From Gammaproteobacteria bacterium (lineage in GTDB: Bacteria; Gemmatimonadota; Gemmatimonadetes; Longimicrobiales; Gaopeijiaceae), in assembly GCA_009840525.1 (NCBI GenBank), contig VXNP01000038.1:1-43023 (forward strand): DNA of 43,023 nucleotides, written 5' to 3'. The notes under the pieces were generated by a model that did no database searches, had not been told where the DNA came from, and saw only the letters and a list, made by a program, of their open reading frames with translations. The translations under genes and the position numbers were made by a program. Shown here piece after piece: positions 16,017 through 23,523 of the stretch. How positions within the stretch are numbered: the first letter of the stretch is position 1; each line of letters opens with the position of its first letter.

Positions 16017-17039
16017 ATGCTGAGACTGCCACCTGTGGGTATCGCGGCGGCGACGGCCCTGGTCGTCGCACTTTCTGCCTGCTCTCCCGTCTCGCAGGGC
16101 GATGGCAACGAGGGCGGGAGCAAGTCTCTGATCCTGGCGCACCCGTTGCCCCCGCTCGCTCCCCCCAGGTCCGGAGTCATCGTTCCGTTCATCCAACGGC
16201 TGGCGGAAGTGTCCGGCGGCAGGCTGACGGCGGAAGAGTACATGGGGGGTGCCCTCGGTAGCGATGCCCGCAGGTATTACCCCATGTTGCTTGAGGGGGT
16301 GGCGGACATAGCCCTGGTAGTTCCGGGATATACGGCCACAACGTTCCCGAGGACGGCGTTGAGCACATTTCCGGGCGTGTGCGACAGCCCCGTCGACTGT
16401 ACGGCCGCCCTGCAGCGCGGCCTTACGGTCCTGGAGGACGACTACAACGCGAGAATCCTGGCGATGTGGTCCCCCGGTCCGCCGGTGCTCCTCACCCGCG
16501 ACAGGCCGGTGCGCCGGTTGGAGGATATTCGCGGCCTCAAGTTGCGCGTGCCGTCGGCGATCGAAATGCCCTTCCTGGAGGCCTTGGGGGCGACGCCGGT
16601 GCAGCAGCCGGTCACGGAACTCTACCAGAGTCTCCAGACAGGCGTGATCGACGGAATCGTGATGCCGGCGGGGGGCATTCCCGCCTTTCGGCTGAACGAG
16701 GTAGCCTCGTTTCTCACTACCTGGATGCCTCTCTCCGCGACTCCGGTCACGCTGCTGATGAATCGAGGCGCCTACGATCTCCTCACGCCGCGGGAACGGA
16801 GATGGGTGGACGAGGCATCGGGTGTCCGCCTGTCGGAGTCCGGGGGTCAGGCCTTCGAACTTGCCACTGCCCGCGGTCTGGGTTTCGCCCGTGAATCGGG
16901 CATCGAGATGATCGATCTATCCGATATCGAAAAGGCGCGATTCCTGGGAGCGGTCGCGGAAGTCTACGAGGCGGAACTCTCCCGCAGAATCGGGGACGTG
17001 ACGGTGGCTGAAATCCTTGCGGGGTTGGTCGGCAATTGA
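16017..17039 (+). CDS. dctP: TRAP transporter solute-binding lipoprotein (DctP family)
   Basis: Seen: 340 residues from ATG at 16017. The signal MLRLPPVGIAAATALVVALSACSPV has lipobox LSAC, so the protein is lipidated rather than free. The mature part has the DctP pattern: LILAHPLPP near the start, FIQRLAEVSGGRLTAEEYMGGALG, a central EDIRGLKLRVPSAIEMPFLEALGATPVQQP with the arginine (in KLRVPS) that clamps a ligand carboxylate in characterised members, then VTELYQSLQTGVIDGI. It should bind an organic acid or other anion in the periplasm for the DctQ/DctM membrane subunits downstream. Separated from the permease stop by a single base, so it is translationally coupled. Confidence 0.9.
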   Translation: MLRLPPVGIAAATALVVALSACSPVSQGDGNEGGSKSLILAHPLPPLAPPRSGVIVPFIQRLAEVSGGRLTAEEYMGGALGSDARRYYPMLLEGVADIALVVPGYTATTFPRTALSTFPGVCDSPVDCTAALQRGLTVLEDDYNARILAMWSPGPPVLLTRDRPVRRLEDIRGLKLRVPSAIEMPFLEALGATPVQQPVTELYQSLQTGVIDGIVMPAGGIPAFRLNEVASFLTTWMPLSATPVTLLMNRGAYDLLTPRERRWVDEASGVRLSESGGQAFELATARGLGFARESGIEMIDLSDIEKARFLGAVAEVYEAELSRRIGDVTVAEILAGLVGN

Positions 17040-17072
17040 GGGCCTTTCGGCTGGAGTCCGGCCGGGATCGCA

Positions 17073-17582
17073 GTGGCGTCCCCCGGGTGCTTCAAAAGGG
17101 GTTTGATCGCCGTCTGCGCGGTCGCCGGAGGCGGGGCGTTGCTGCTGCTCGTGGGTCTGACCGTGGCCGAGGTCGTGGCCCGCCATCTCTTCCAGGCTCC
17201 CTTGCCGGGCGTGGAGGATGTCGCCTCCATGGGGCTGACGGTGCTCGTTGCGGCCGCAGTGGTTTGCGCGGCCCAGAACCAGACGCATGTGTCGGTCGAC
17301 CTCATCGGACGCTTGGGCGGCGGTGTCTTCACTCGCGTGACCGATGTGCTTGCAAGGCTCGTGGGGGCGACCGCTGCCGCGCTCGCGGCGTTCGCCCTCT
17401 TCGCCAAGGGCGGCTGCGGGAACGAGTGCGGCGAGGTCACCGGAACGATCGCCATCGTGCACACGCCCTTCTACTACGCGCTGGGTGTGTCCATGGCGAT
17501 ATGCTCACTGTTGCTTGCGTACCAACTGATCCGCCGGCCCAATGCGACTGACGCGGACGAACGGCGGGGCCGGGGCGACTGA
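17073..17582 (+). CDS. dctQ: TRAP transporter small membrane subunit (DctQ family)
   Basis: Seen: 169 residues from GTG at 17073, in a 33-base gap after the binding-protein gene. Four hydrophobic segments are visible: LIAVCAVAGGGALLLLVGLTVAEVVARHLF, GLTVLVAAAVVCAAQNQTHVSVDL, LVGATAAALAAFALFAKGG and FYYALGVSMAICSLLLAYQLI. The ARHLFQAPLPGVEDV and HVSVDLI segments are typical of DctQ. It supports the large DctM subunit. An unusual Cys pair (GGCGNECG) sits in the loop between helices three and four. Its TGA overlaps the ATG of the next gene by one base. Confidence 0.88.
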   Translation: MASPGCFKRGLIAVCAVAGGGALLLLVGLTVAEVVARHLFQAPLPGVEDVASMGLTVLVAAAVVCAAQNQTHVSVDLIGRLGGGVFTRVTDVLARLVGATAAALAAFALFAKGGCGNECGEVTGTIAIVHTPFYYALGVSMAICSLLLAYQLIRRPNATDADERRGRGD

Positions 17583-18892
17583 TGGACGGGTCCGTGGCTG
17601 CTCTGCTCGGCATCGCCCTGATGCTCGTCCTTATCCTGATGCGGGTGTCGGTAGGGCTGTCCATGCTCATCGCGGGCGCGGCCGCCATCGTCCTGATCCG
17701 GCCTCAGGCGGTTCTCGCCATCATCGCGGGGGAGACCTTCTCCGTGTCGTCGCGGTACACGCTCATCATCATCCCGCTCTTCATGTTGATGGGGAATCTG
17801 ACCGTCGTCTCGGGAATGAGCCGGGATCTGTACCTCGCAGCCAACCGTTGGCTGGGCCGCGTCAGAGGCGGCCTGGCCGCGGCTTCGGTCCTCGCCTGTG
17901 CAGGCTTCTCGGCGCTCTCCGGGTCTTCGCTCGCGGCCGCGCTGACCATGGGACGCGTCGCGTTGCCCGAGATGCGGCGTTTCAACTACGACAAGTCGCT
18001 GGCAGCGGGAGCCGTCGCCGCGGGAGGGACTCTCGGCATCCTCATTCCGCCCTCGGCCGGGCTGGTCTTCTATGGCATCCTGACCGAGCAGAGCATCAGC
18101 CACCTTTTCATGGCCGGATTGCTGCCCGGAATTCTGCTGACGGCGATTTTCGTCATGACCGTCGTCATCATCGCAACTCTTCACCCCGACAGGGCACCCC
18201 GGGGCGGTCGTACCGCCACCATCGAACTCGGGCAGCGCGGCCGCCGGCCCACCGGCGCCTACTGGATTCTGGCACTCGCCGCTGTGACCCTCGGAGGCAT
18301 TTACGCCGGAATCTTCTCCGCCCTGGAGGCATCCGGCGTAGGCGCGTTCCTGACCCTTCTGGTGGCACTGGGGCGCGGCTCGCTGACCCGAGATACCCTC
18401 GCAGAATGCCTGCTCTCGACGCTCAGGGCGTGTGGCACCGTGTTCCTGATCCTGATCGGCGCCTACATCTTCAAGGTGTTCCTGGGCTACACCCGGACAC
18501 CACTCGCCATGGCCAGCTGGGTTGGCGACCAGGGATGGTCGGGGCCCCAGGTGGTTGCGATGGTGCTCGCCATGTTCATCGTGCTGGGCACGTTCCTGGA
18601 CGGATTCGCGATCCTCGTTCTGATGACCCCGTTGGTTCAGCCGATTCTCACGTCACTGGGCGTCGACATGATCTGGTTCGGCGTCATGCTTGTGATCACC
18701 CTCGAGATGGCGCTGATCTCGCCGCCGGTCGGCCTGAACACCTTTGTGGTGAAGACCGTGGCCCCGGATATCCCGATCCGTTCGATCTTTCGCGGCATCA
18801 TACCCTTCTGGCTCGCGATGCTGGTGCTGCTGGTGCTGCTCGCGCTCGTGCCCGGGCTTGTCACATTCCTGCCTCGGGCGATGTTGGGATAG
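17582..18892 (+). CDS. dctM: TRAP transporter large membrane subunit (DctM family)
   Basis: Seen: 436 residues from an ATG overlapping the upstream stop by one base. The protein is almost entirely membrane-spanning (about 11-12 helices). Segments typical of the ion-transporter superfamily DctM subunit are seen: IIIPLFMLMGNLTVVSGMSRDLY, CAGFSALSGSSLAAALTMGRVALPEM, AGGTLGILIPPSAGLVFYGILTEQSISHLFMAG and ALISPPVGLNTFVVKT. It is the sodium-driven translocation channel that takes ligand from the DctP protein. It closes a probable four-gene operon starting with the nucleobase permease. Confidence 0.93.
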   Translation: MDGSVAALLGIALMLVLILMRVSVGLSMLIAGAAAIVLIRPQAVLAIIAGETFSVSSRYTLIIIPLFMLMGNLTVVSGMSRDLYLAANRWLGRVRGGLAAASVLACAGFSALSGSSLAAALTMGRVALPEMRRFNYDKSLAAGAVAAGGTLGILIPPSAGLVFYGILTEQSISHLFMAGLLPGILLTAIFVMTVVIIATLHPDRAPRGGRTATIELGQRGRRPTGAYWILALAAVTLGGIYAGIFSALEASGVGAFLTLLVALGRGSLTRDTLAECLLSTLRACGTVFLILIGAYIFKVFLGYTRTPLAMASWVGDQGWSGPQVVAMVLAMFIVLGTFLDGFAILVLMTPLVQPILTSLGVDMIWFGVMLVITLEMALISPPVGLNTFVVKTVAPDIPIRSIFRGIIPFWLAMLVLLVLLALVPGLVTFLPRAMLG

Positions 18893-18957
18893 CGATTCCG
18901 CCCGAATGCCGCGCGGGCCTTGTCCCACGGGCTGCTGAACCGCCGGACCCTTGTGGG

Positions 18958-19245
18958 TCAGGCGTCGTCTCCCAGCAGAATGGCGTGGAACGTGCAGCAT
19001 TCGGACGTAGCGTCTCGAAGGTTTCGGCGTTCCTCACTCTCGTAGAAGCCCCGGGCCGCGTCGCTATCGGGAAACCGTTGGACCACGACCCTGCTGGGGC
19101 ATTCGCCCTCCAATGCGGTGCACTCGCTGCTGCCGACCTCGATTTCGCCGCCCCACTTCTTGAACAGGGGCATCGCTGCAGCCAGGAATTCCTCATACTT
19201 GTCGCGATCGTGCACATGAACGTGCGTTACGACGTAAGCCGACAT
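18958..19245 (-). CDS. DUF1330-family small protein
   Basis: Seen: 95 residues from ATG at 19245, with AAGGAG six bases upstream. The sequence (AYVVTHVHVHDRDKYEEFL, GGEIEVGSSECTALEG, VVVQRFPDSDAARGFYESEE) matches the DUF1330 dimeric ferredoxin-like (alpha+beta barrel) fold, cytosolic and without signal peptide. These small proteins are related in shape to antibiotic biosynthesis monooxygenases but have no assigned reaction. It follows the second TonB receptor in the same direction by orientation (its stop lies upstream of it on the map, with the receptor gene's stop 105 bases away), so the two could be cotranscribed. Confidence 0.82.
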   Translation of the reverse strand: MSAYVVTHVHVHDRDKYEEFLAAAMPLFKKWGGEIEVGSSECTALEGECPSRVVVQRFPDSDAARGFYESEERRNLRDATSECCTFHAILLGDDA

Positions 19246-19350
19246 CTGTTTCTCCTTGTCCGGAATGATGGGTGCGCGACGATCAAGGCGCCGCCGTCCA
19301 CGACACCTCCAGCGTAAACGACTCGTGACGGGTCGCGCAAAGGATACATG

Positions 19351-21762
19351 TCACCAGTTGTACTCAACCGACACCGACCATTCCCGCGGTCGCCCGTAGA
19401 CCAGCTCCACGTACGACCCTCCCGTGTTGAAGGAAGAGTTCCCGGTTACGAGGTAGCGTTCGTCCGTCAGGTTGCGGGCCGCCCACTCCACCTGCCAACG
19501 CCCGTCACCGATCCGGGCGCGCAACGCCGCGTTCACCAGGCGATAGCCATCCTGTAGCAAGTGCGAGGAGTTGGTCGCATCGTGGTACTGTGATCCCGTG
19601 AACGACCAGTTGAGCCGTGGCGTGAGCACCAGACCGCGTGCGGCGGCTATCGCCTTGGACACGCTGACGGAGTAATTCAAGTTCGGCGTCTTGGCGAGCC
19701 GGTAATCGGGAAGGATCGGGGCGGAATTGTTCAGGACGCTCTCGCTGAGCTCGTCGTACTCGGCGCGGATCGTGCCCAGATTGGCCCTGAGGTCCCACCC
19801 GCCGCCGGGCACCCAGGCGGTCTCCAGCTCGGCGCCGGACATGTTGGCGGTCCCTCCGTTGAACGTCTTCGGGATGAAGGTCTCACGTACGATGATATGC
19901 ATATCGTCGTAGGTGGCTCGGAACAGCGCGACGTTGAACAGCAGCCTGCCCCCGGCCAGAAGCGACTTGAATCCCAGCTCGTAGCTGGAGACCGCCTCCG
20001 GCTCATAGGTGTCGGGGGCCGCGGTCGGGGAATTCGGTTCGTGGCCCGGCGGAGGCGCCGGAAAGCGCCCATTGAACCCGCCGCTCTTGAACCCCTCGGA
20101 GTATCCGACGTAGCCCATCGCGCCGGGCGTGAAATGGTACGCCGCCGTTGCCGTTACCGTGAGCGCGCTGAAGTTCTCGGTGAAATCCCTGCGGGGGAGC
20201 ATCCGGTCTCCCGGCCGCATCGGACCCCCTGGCGAACTGAATATCCCCTGAAGCAACGGCCAGGTGGGACCGAAGATGCTGCCCCTGCTCTGGGAGGCGT
20301 CGCCAACGGCGTACATGTCGGGGTTCAGGCCCTTCCGATCCAATGTGTACCGCCCGCCAGCAGTCAACGACACCCTGTCCGTCACATCGGCGGTAATCTG
20401 GCCGAACCCAGCCACCGACCGGTTGTCGTAATCGCGTCCGATTACCGACGCGCCTACGGGAATGAGCACATGGCCGACCTCGTATCCGAATTCGCGGAAC
20501 AGGTAGAGGCCGGTTTGCCAGTGCAGTCGTCTTCCAGCGGCCAGTCCGCCGATTTGCAGTTCCTGGGTGACCTGCTCGTGGTCCCAGTCCTGCTGGTTGC
20601 TCACCATGTTGGCCGGGGTGTTGTCCGCGTCGCGCGACGTCCTCAGCCGGAAACCTCGGTAACCGGTCAGCGACGTCAACGTACCCCAACCTGCCAGCGA
20701 CCAGGACAGCTCCGCGCTGCTTCCCCAGGAGTCGAGGTCTTCAAAGGCCGGAAACGTGCCCTCTGATGTGTACTCGCCCGCAAAGCTGTCCGGCCCATAG
20801 CAGCCTGCCGCGCCGCCGGCCCCGGTCCCTGGAGGAGGGAAGGTCGGCGGACCCGCACGGGGAAAGTTGGGGTTTATCCTGACCGCCTCGCATTCCGGTA
20901 GCAGGGCGTTGCCGAAGGTGGCGAAGGCCTGACGGTCGTTGAGTCCCCCGGAGACCGTGGGCGCACCGTTCTCCCGTAGCCGGGAGTAGTCCGCCGTGAC
21001 GAACAGCTCGATGTCGTCCGATGGCCGCCACACGAGGGATCCCCGAGCCGCCTGTGCGTTGTCGTCGCCCATGTCGAGTCCGTCGTGGACGCGCGTGACG
21101 TGGCCGTCCCGGTGGCGGTAGGAAACCGCGGCGCCTCCGTACAGACCCTCCGCGATCCGGCCACTCCCTGCAGCGGTCGTGTACGCCATCCGGTTGCTGC
21201 CGAGTCGCTGGCGGATACTGCCGCGCGACTCCTCGCCGGGCCGCGTCGAGTGCACGGACACCGCACCCCCCATCGCATTTCGTCCGAAGAGCGTGCCCTG
21301 AGGGCCGCGCAGCACTTCAACGCGCCCGATGTCAAGGAGATGCATGAGCGGGCCGACCGACCGGGCCATGTAGATGCCGTCCAGATAGACGGCAACTCCG
21401 GGATCCGTGGTGGGGATGTAGTCGGTCTGGCCCACGCCCCGAATGAAGACCTGCGATGCCGACTTGGCGCCGACGAACGCGCCGGATGAATTGAAGGTGA
21501 GGTTGGGCGTGGCGTAGGAGAGCTGATCGGTCGCATCGACCTGCTGAAGCCGGAGCTCCCTGCCCGACAACGCCGATATGGCGATAGGGACGTCCTGCAG
21601 GGCCTCTGCCCGGTTTCTGGCGGTGACCACGATGGAGTCCAGCACAACCAGGCTGTCGGGGTTGGGAGGGGGAGGGTTCTGCGCGGCGAGGGGAGGGGCG
21701 ATTGCGGCAAGAGAGACGACCATCACGAGGGGGATCCCGCGAACGGAAGCAGGTGTCTTCAC
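19351..21762 (-). CDS. TonB-dependent outer-membrane receptor, sphingomonad-like type
   Basis: Seen: 803 residues from ATG at 21762. The signal peptide ends in APPLAAQ; the TonB box is probably LDSIVVTARNRAE. The plug contains DVPIAISALSGRELRLQQVD, FIRGVGQTDYIPTTDPGVAVYLDGIY and VEVLRGPQGTLFGRNAMGGAVSVHS. The barrel follows with typical gate segments (FTENFSALTVTATAAYHFTPGAMGYVGYSEGFKSGGFNG) and ends in YNW. The segments match the receptor class common in Sphingomonadales that imports ferric siderophores or plant-type compounds; the ligand is not readable. No CarboxypepD-like domain precedes the plug. A TTGACA-like element lies upstream at 21800-21805 (minus strand), without a convincing -10. 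Confidence 0.92.
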   Translation of the reverse strand: MKTPASVRGIPLVMVVSLAAIAPPLAAQNPPPPNPDSLVVLDSIVVTARNRAEALQDVPIAISALSGRELRLQQVDATDQLSYATPNLTFNSSGAFVGAKSASQVFIRGVGQTDYIPTTDPGVAVYLDGIYMARSVGPLMHLLDIGRVEVLRGPQGTLFGRNAMGGAVSVHSTRPGEESRGSIRQRLGSNRMAYTTAAGSGRIAEGLYGGAAVSYRHRDGHVTRVHDGLDMGDDNAQAARGSLVWRPSDDIELFVTADYSRLRENGAPTVSGGLNDRQAFATFGNALLPECEAVRINPNFPRAGPPTFPPPGTGAGGAAGCYGPDSFAGEYTSEGTFPAFEDLDSWGSSAELSWSLAGWGTLTSLTGYRGFRLRTSRDADNTPANMVSNQQDWDHEQVTQELQIGGLAAGRRLHWQTGLYLFREFGYEVGHVLIPVGASVIGRDYDNRSVAGFGQITADVTDRVSLTAGGRYTLDRKGLNPDMYAVGDASQSRGSIFGPTWPLLQGIFSSPGGPMRPGDRMLPRRDFTENFSALTVTATAAYHFTPGAMGYVGYSEGFKSGGFNGRFPAPPPGHEPNSPTAAPDTYEPEAVSSYELGFKSLLAGGRLLFNVALFRATYDDMHIIVRETFIPKTFNGGTANMSGAELETAWVPGGGWDLRANLGTIRAEYDELSESVLNNSAPILPDYRLAKTPNLNYSVSVSKAIAAARGLVLTPRLNWSFTGSQYHDATNSSHLLQDGYRLVNAALRARIGDGRWQVEWAARNLTDERYLVTGNSSFNTGGSYVELVYGRPREWSVSVEYNW

Positions 21763-21951
21763 GGTGTCTTCAAGTCGATGAGGGACGGGCGAGTGCTGAT
21801 GTCAAGAGTTCCGGCTCCAAGGTGAAGGCCAAGCTACCCGACCGACTTGACTGCGGCAACACACTTGACACACCACGGGTGCCCTTTCCTGCGTAGTCTT
21901 GTGAAAGGACTGGAAGGCGCCAACCACCAGCCACCGTAGGCCCTTCCGCCT
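21763..21951. other. Gene-free stretch upstream of the TonB receptor
   Basis: No gene is supported here. The stretch holds the presumed promoter of the minus-strand receptor and repeated TTGAC elements on the plus strand (CTTGACT and CTTGACA, about 20 bases apart). It runs into the degraded toxin gene beyond 21951. Confidence 0.4.
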
Positions 21952-22259
21952 TGCCCGTTCAAGCACCCATTCGGCGAGACGGGCACGGATCGCCTTGGGC
22001 CTGGGAGCTTCTCTTGGCTGCGCGTCGGGGGCAGCGCCTCTTCGTCGCCTTCGGAATCCTAATCGGGAGCAAAGCTCCGAATGTCATATGTGATGTCTAT
22101 GTCTTCGGAGCACCGCCGGATCGCTTGCCAGACCTTCGACAGCGATGTGCCGCGCTTGAACACCAGATGCCGTCCGAACGGAGCCTCGAACAGGGTGTAG
22201 ACACGCCACTTCTGCGCTGCCATTCTTGGCAGACTCCCGGCTTCATGTCTGCCATTCTG
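21952..22259 (-). pseudogene. Remnant of an AbiEii-type nucleotidyltransferase toxin gene
   Basis: Reading the minus strand from 22223, a 54-codon frame encodes MAAQKWRVYTLFEAPFGRHL then VFKRGTSLSKVWQAIRRCSE then DIDITYDIRSFAPD, ending at a TAG (22059-22061). The GTSLSKVW..I.R.SEDID signature belongs to AbiEii/MenT nucleotidyltransferase toxins (usually about 250-300 residues). Past the stop, the same frame continues as DSEGDEEALPPTRSQ, then a shift leads to KAIRARLAEWVLERA, also the AbiEii pattern. After about 21952 homology stops. The N-terminus is lost too: homology begins directly after the VOC gene stop. No AbiEi antitoxin is nearby. So one nonsense codon, at least one frameshift, and truncation at both ends: a dead toxin gene. 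Confidence 0.78.
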
Positions 22260-22694
22260 TCAGGTCGCCGGACCGTCCTGGCCTCCGTGACCTCCCTTCC
22301 GCACCGGACCAATATCCTGCCCGAACAGCAGCACATGTCCCTCGGGATCCACAACTTCGAATTCCCTCAGTCCATAGAATCGGTCCACGCACTCGGTCGC
22401 CGGCCAGCTCGCTCTGACCACCGACTCGCGCAGCGCATCCGCATCCTCCACGTAGAAGTAGTACGCAGCCTGCGGATAACGTCCCTCGACCCTCGGAGCC
22501 CGCGGGATGTAGGTCGGGCTCGCCAGCATGATCTGCGCCGCACCGTTGCGCAGAGACGCGAATCCGGTGGCGCCGACATCGTCCATCCGGTCGACAACCT
22601 CGAACCCGAGCACATCGCAATAGAAGCGCACCGACGCCTGCACATCGGCGCACATCAGCATCGGAACGAGGTCCAGGAAGGGGGAAAGGGTCAT
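22260..22694 (-). CDS. VOC-superfamily (glyoxalase/bleomycin-resistance-like) protein
   Basis: Seen: 144 residues from ATG at 22694, with no clear ribosome site. The fold pattern is vicinal-oxygen-chelate: LVPMLMCADVQASVRFYCDVLGF, GAAQIMLASP, AAYYFYVEDADALRESVVRA and FEVVDPEGHVLLFGQD. The DPEGH motif carries the typical glutamate. Such proteins act in the cytosol as metal-dependent lyases, dioxygenases or antibiotic-binding proteins, and the substrate here is unknown. The C-terminal tail is Gly-rich (VRKGGHGGQDG). Its stop codon is followed in the same frame by the AbiEii remnant, suggesting a recombination junction there. Confidence 0.82.
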   Translation of the reverse strand: MTLSPFLDLVPMLMCADVQASVRFYCDVLGFEVVDRMDDVGATGFASLRNGAAQIMLASPTYIPRAPRVEGRYPQAAYYFYVEDADALRESVVRASWPATECVDRFYGLREFEVVDPEGHVLLFGQDIGPVRKGGHGGQDGPAT

Positions 22695-22706
22695 CGGGAA
22701 GGGAAT

Positions 22707-22734
22707 CGCCGCGCCGTCCGGGTGGGGCGCGGCG
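22707..22734 (-). terminator. Strong hairpin after the peroxiredoxin gene
   Basis: CGCCGCGCC (22707-22715) and GGCGCGGCG (22726-22734) form a perfect 9-bp stem with a 10-base loop, between the peroxiredoxin stop (22812) and the VOC start (22694). A short, weak T-containing tract (ATTCCCTT) follows on the minus strand. Likely an intrinsic terminator. Confidence 0.5.
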
Positions 22735-22811
22735 GATTGCGCAGGCAGGAAGCCCCCACCCCCCGGACCCGAACCCCGGGCCCGGGAGATGAGTCGGCTA
22801 TCGAATCTCGC

Positions 22812-23378
22812 CTACGGCTCGGGCGTGGCCTCGTCGACCATGGCCGCCAGCTCCTCGTAGGCGGTCGGGTCCACCTGGGCGAACTGCGGGATCACCCCGG
22901 CGATGCGGCCGTCCGGGCCGACCACGATGACCGAGCGGCTGTCGACCATGTTGTTGTCGCGCTTGCCGCCACCGAACGCCTCGTATGTGGCGCCTTCGGT
23001 TCCGGCATCGCTGAGGAACAGGAAGGGGAAGTCCTCGTCCTTGAGCCAGGAGCCCAGCTCTTCGGGACTGTCGTTGGAGATCCCGACGACGACGACGTTC
23101 CGGCCTTCGTTGAACAAGCTTGCGTACTGATCACGGTACGCTGTCATCTGCACCGTTCAGCCACGTGTTCGAACGCGGAAGAAGAAGGCGAGGACAACGG
23201 TTTCTCCCCGGTAGTCGCTGAGTCGAACCGGGTCCTGCAGCACGCCGAAGCGGGTGGCGCCGGGCAGCTCGAAGTCGGGAGCCATCTCTCCCACCTCGAG
23301 AAGCTGGGCATCCGCCTCCGCGGGGGCCCCGAGCCCGAGTACCCCGGCAAGCAGGAATAGGGCGGCGAACCTGCGCAT
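22812..23378 (-). CDS. Exported peroxiredoxin with in-frame TGA (probable selenocysteine) at the peroxidatic position
   Basis: Seen: one continuous frame of 188 residues from ATG at 23378, with GGGAGGAT six bases upstream. The signal peptide MRRFAALFLLAGVLGLGAP ends near ADAQ, so the enzyme is exported. GEMAPDFELPG, RGETVVLAFFFRVRTRG, TGA (23157-23159), then TVQMTAYRDQYASLF follow. Homologues of this AhpC/TSA-Bcp-like group read FFF.ARTKGCTVQM at this point, so the TGA replaces the peroxidatic Cys (residue 74). Downstream, VVVVGISNDSPEELGSWLKD, the SDAGTEGATYEAFGG turn, and DSRSVIVVGPDGRIAGVIP with conserved Arg148 are all intact. There is no Cys anywhere else. A recoded UGA (selenocysteine) is the simplest explanation; a nonsense mutation is the alternative. 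The usual gene calls would show two hypothetical fragments. Confidence 0.78.
23122..23141 (-). promoter_or_regulatory. Putative bacterial SECIS hairpin just downstream of the TGA
   Basis: On the minus strand GCGTAC (23141-23136), an 8-base loop CGTGATCA and GTACGC (23127-23122) make a perfect 6-bp stem. The apical loop starts 22 nt after the TGA, and its second base is G. Published bacterial SECIS rules (apical loop about 16-37 nt from the UGA, a G among the first two loop bases, small upper stem) are met. The hairpin is inside the coding sequence, as in bacterial selenoprotein mRNAs, where SelB reads it. Confidence 0.62.
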
Positions 23379-23523
23379 GTCTGATCCTCCCTGGAGTCGG
23401 TGAGCGGTTGGAGTCGCTGAGCGGGTTGGAAGGCGCCGCGAGACGACGCTCGCGGCCACAGCGGACAAGGTGCGCTGTCGGTGCCCGTCGCGACAGGGGT
23501 AGACGGCGGTCAGGAGACGACGT

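Noticed and set aside
21951-23360. 469-codon plus-strand frame
   Set aside because: Runs antisense through the toxin relic, the VOC gene and the peroxiredoxin; no protein motif.
23157-23468. Separate 103-residue protein ahead of a 113-residue thioredoxin-fold protein
   Set aside because: The two are in the same frame with only a TGA between them, and both are incomplete halves of one peroxiredoxin.
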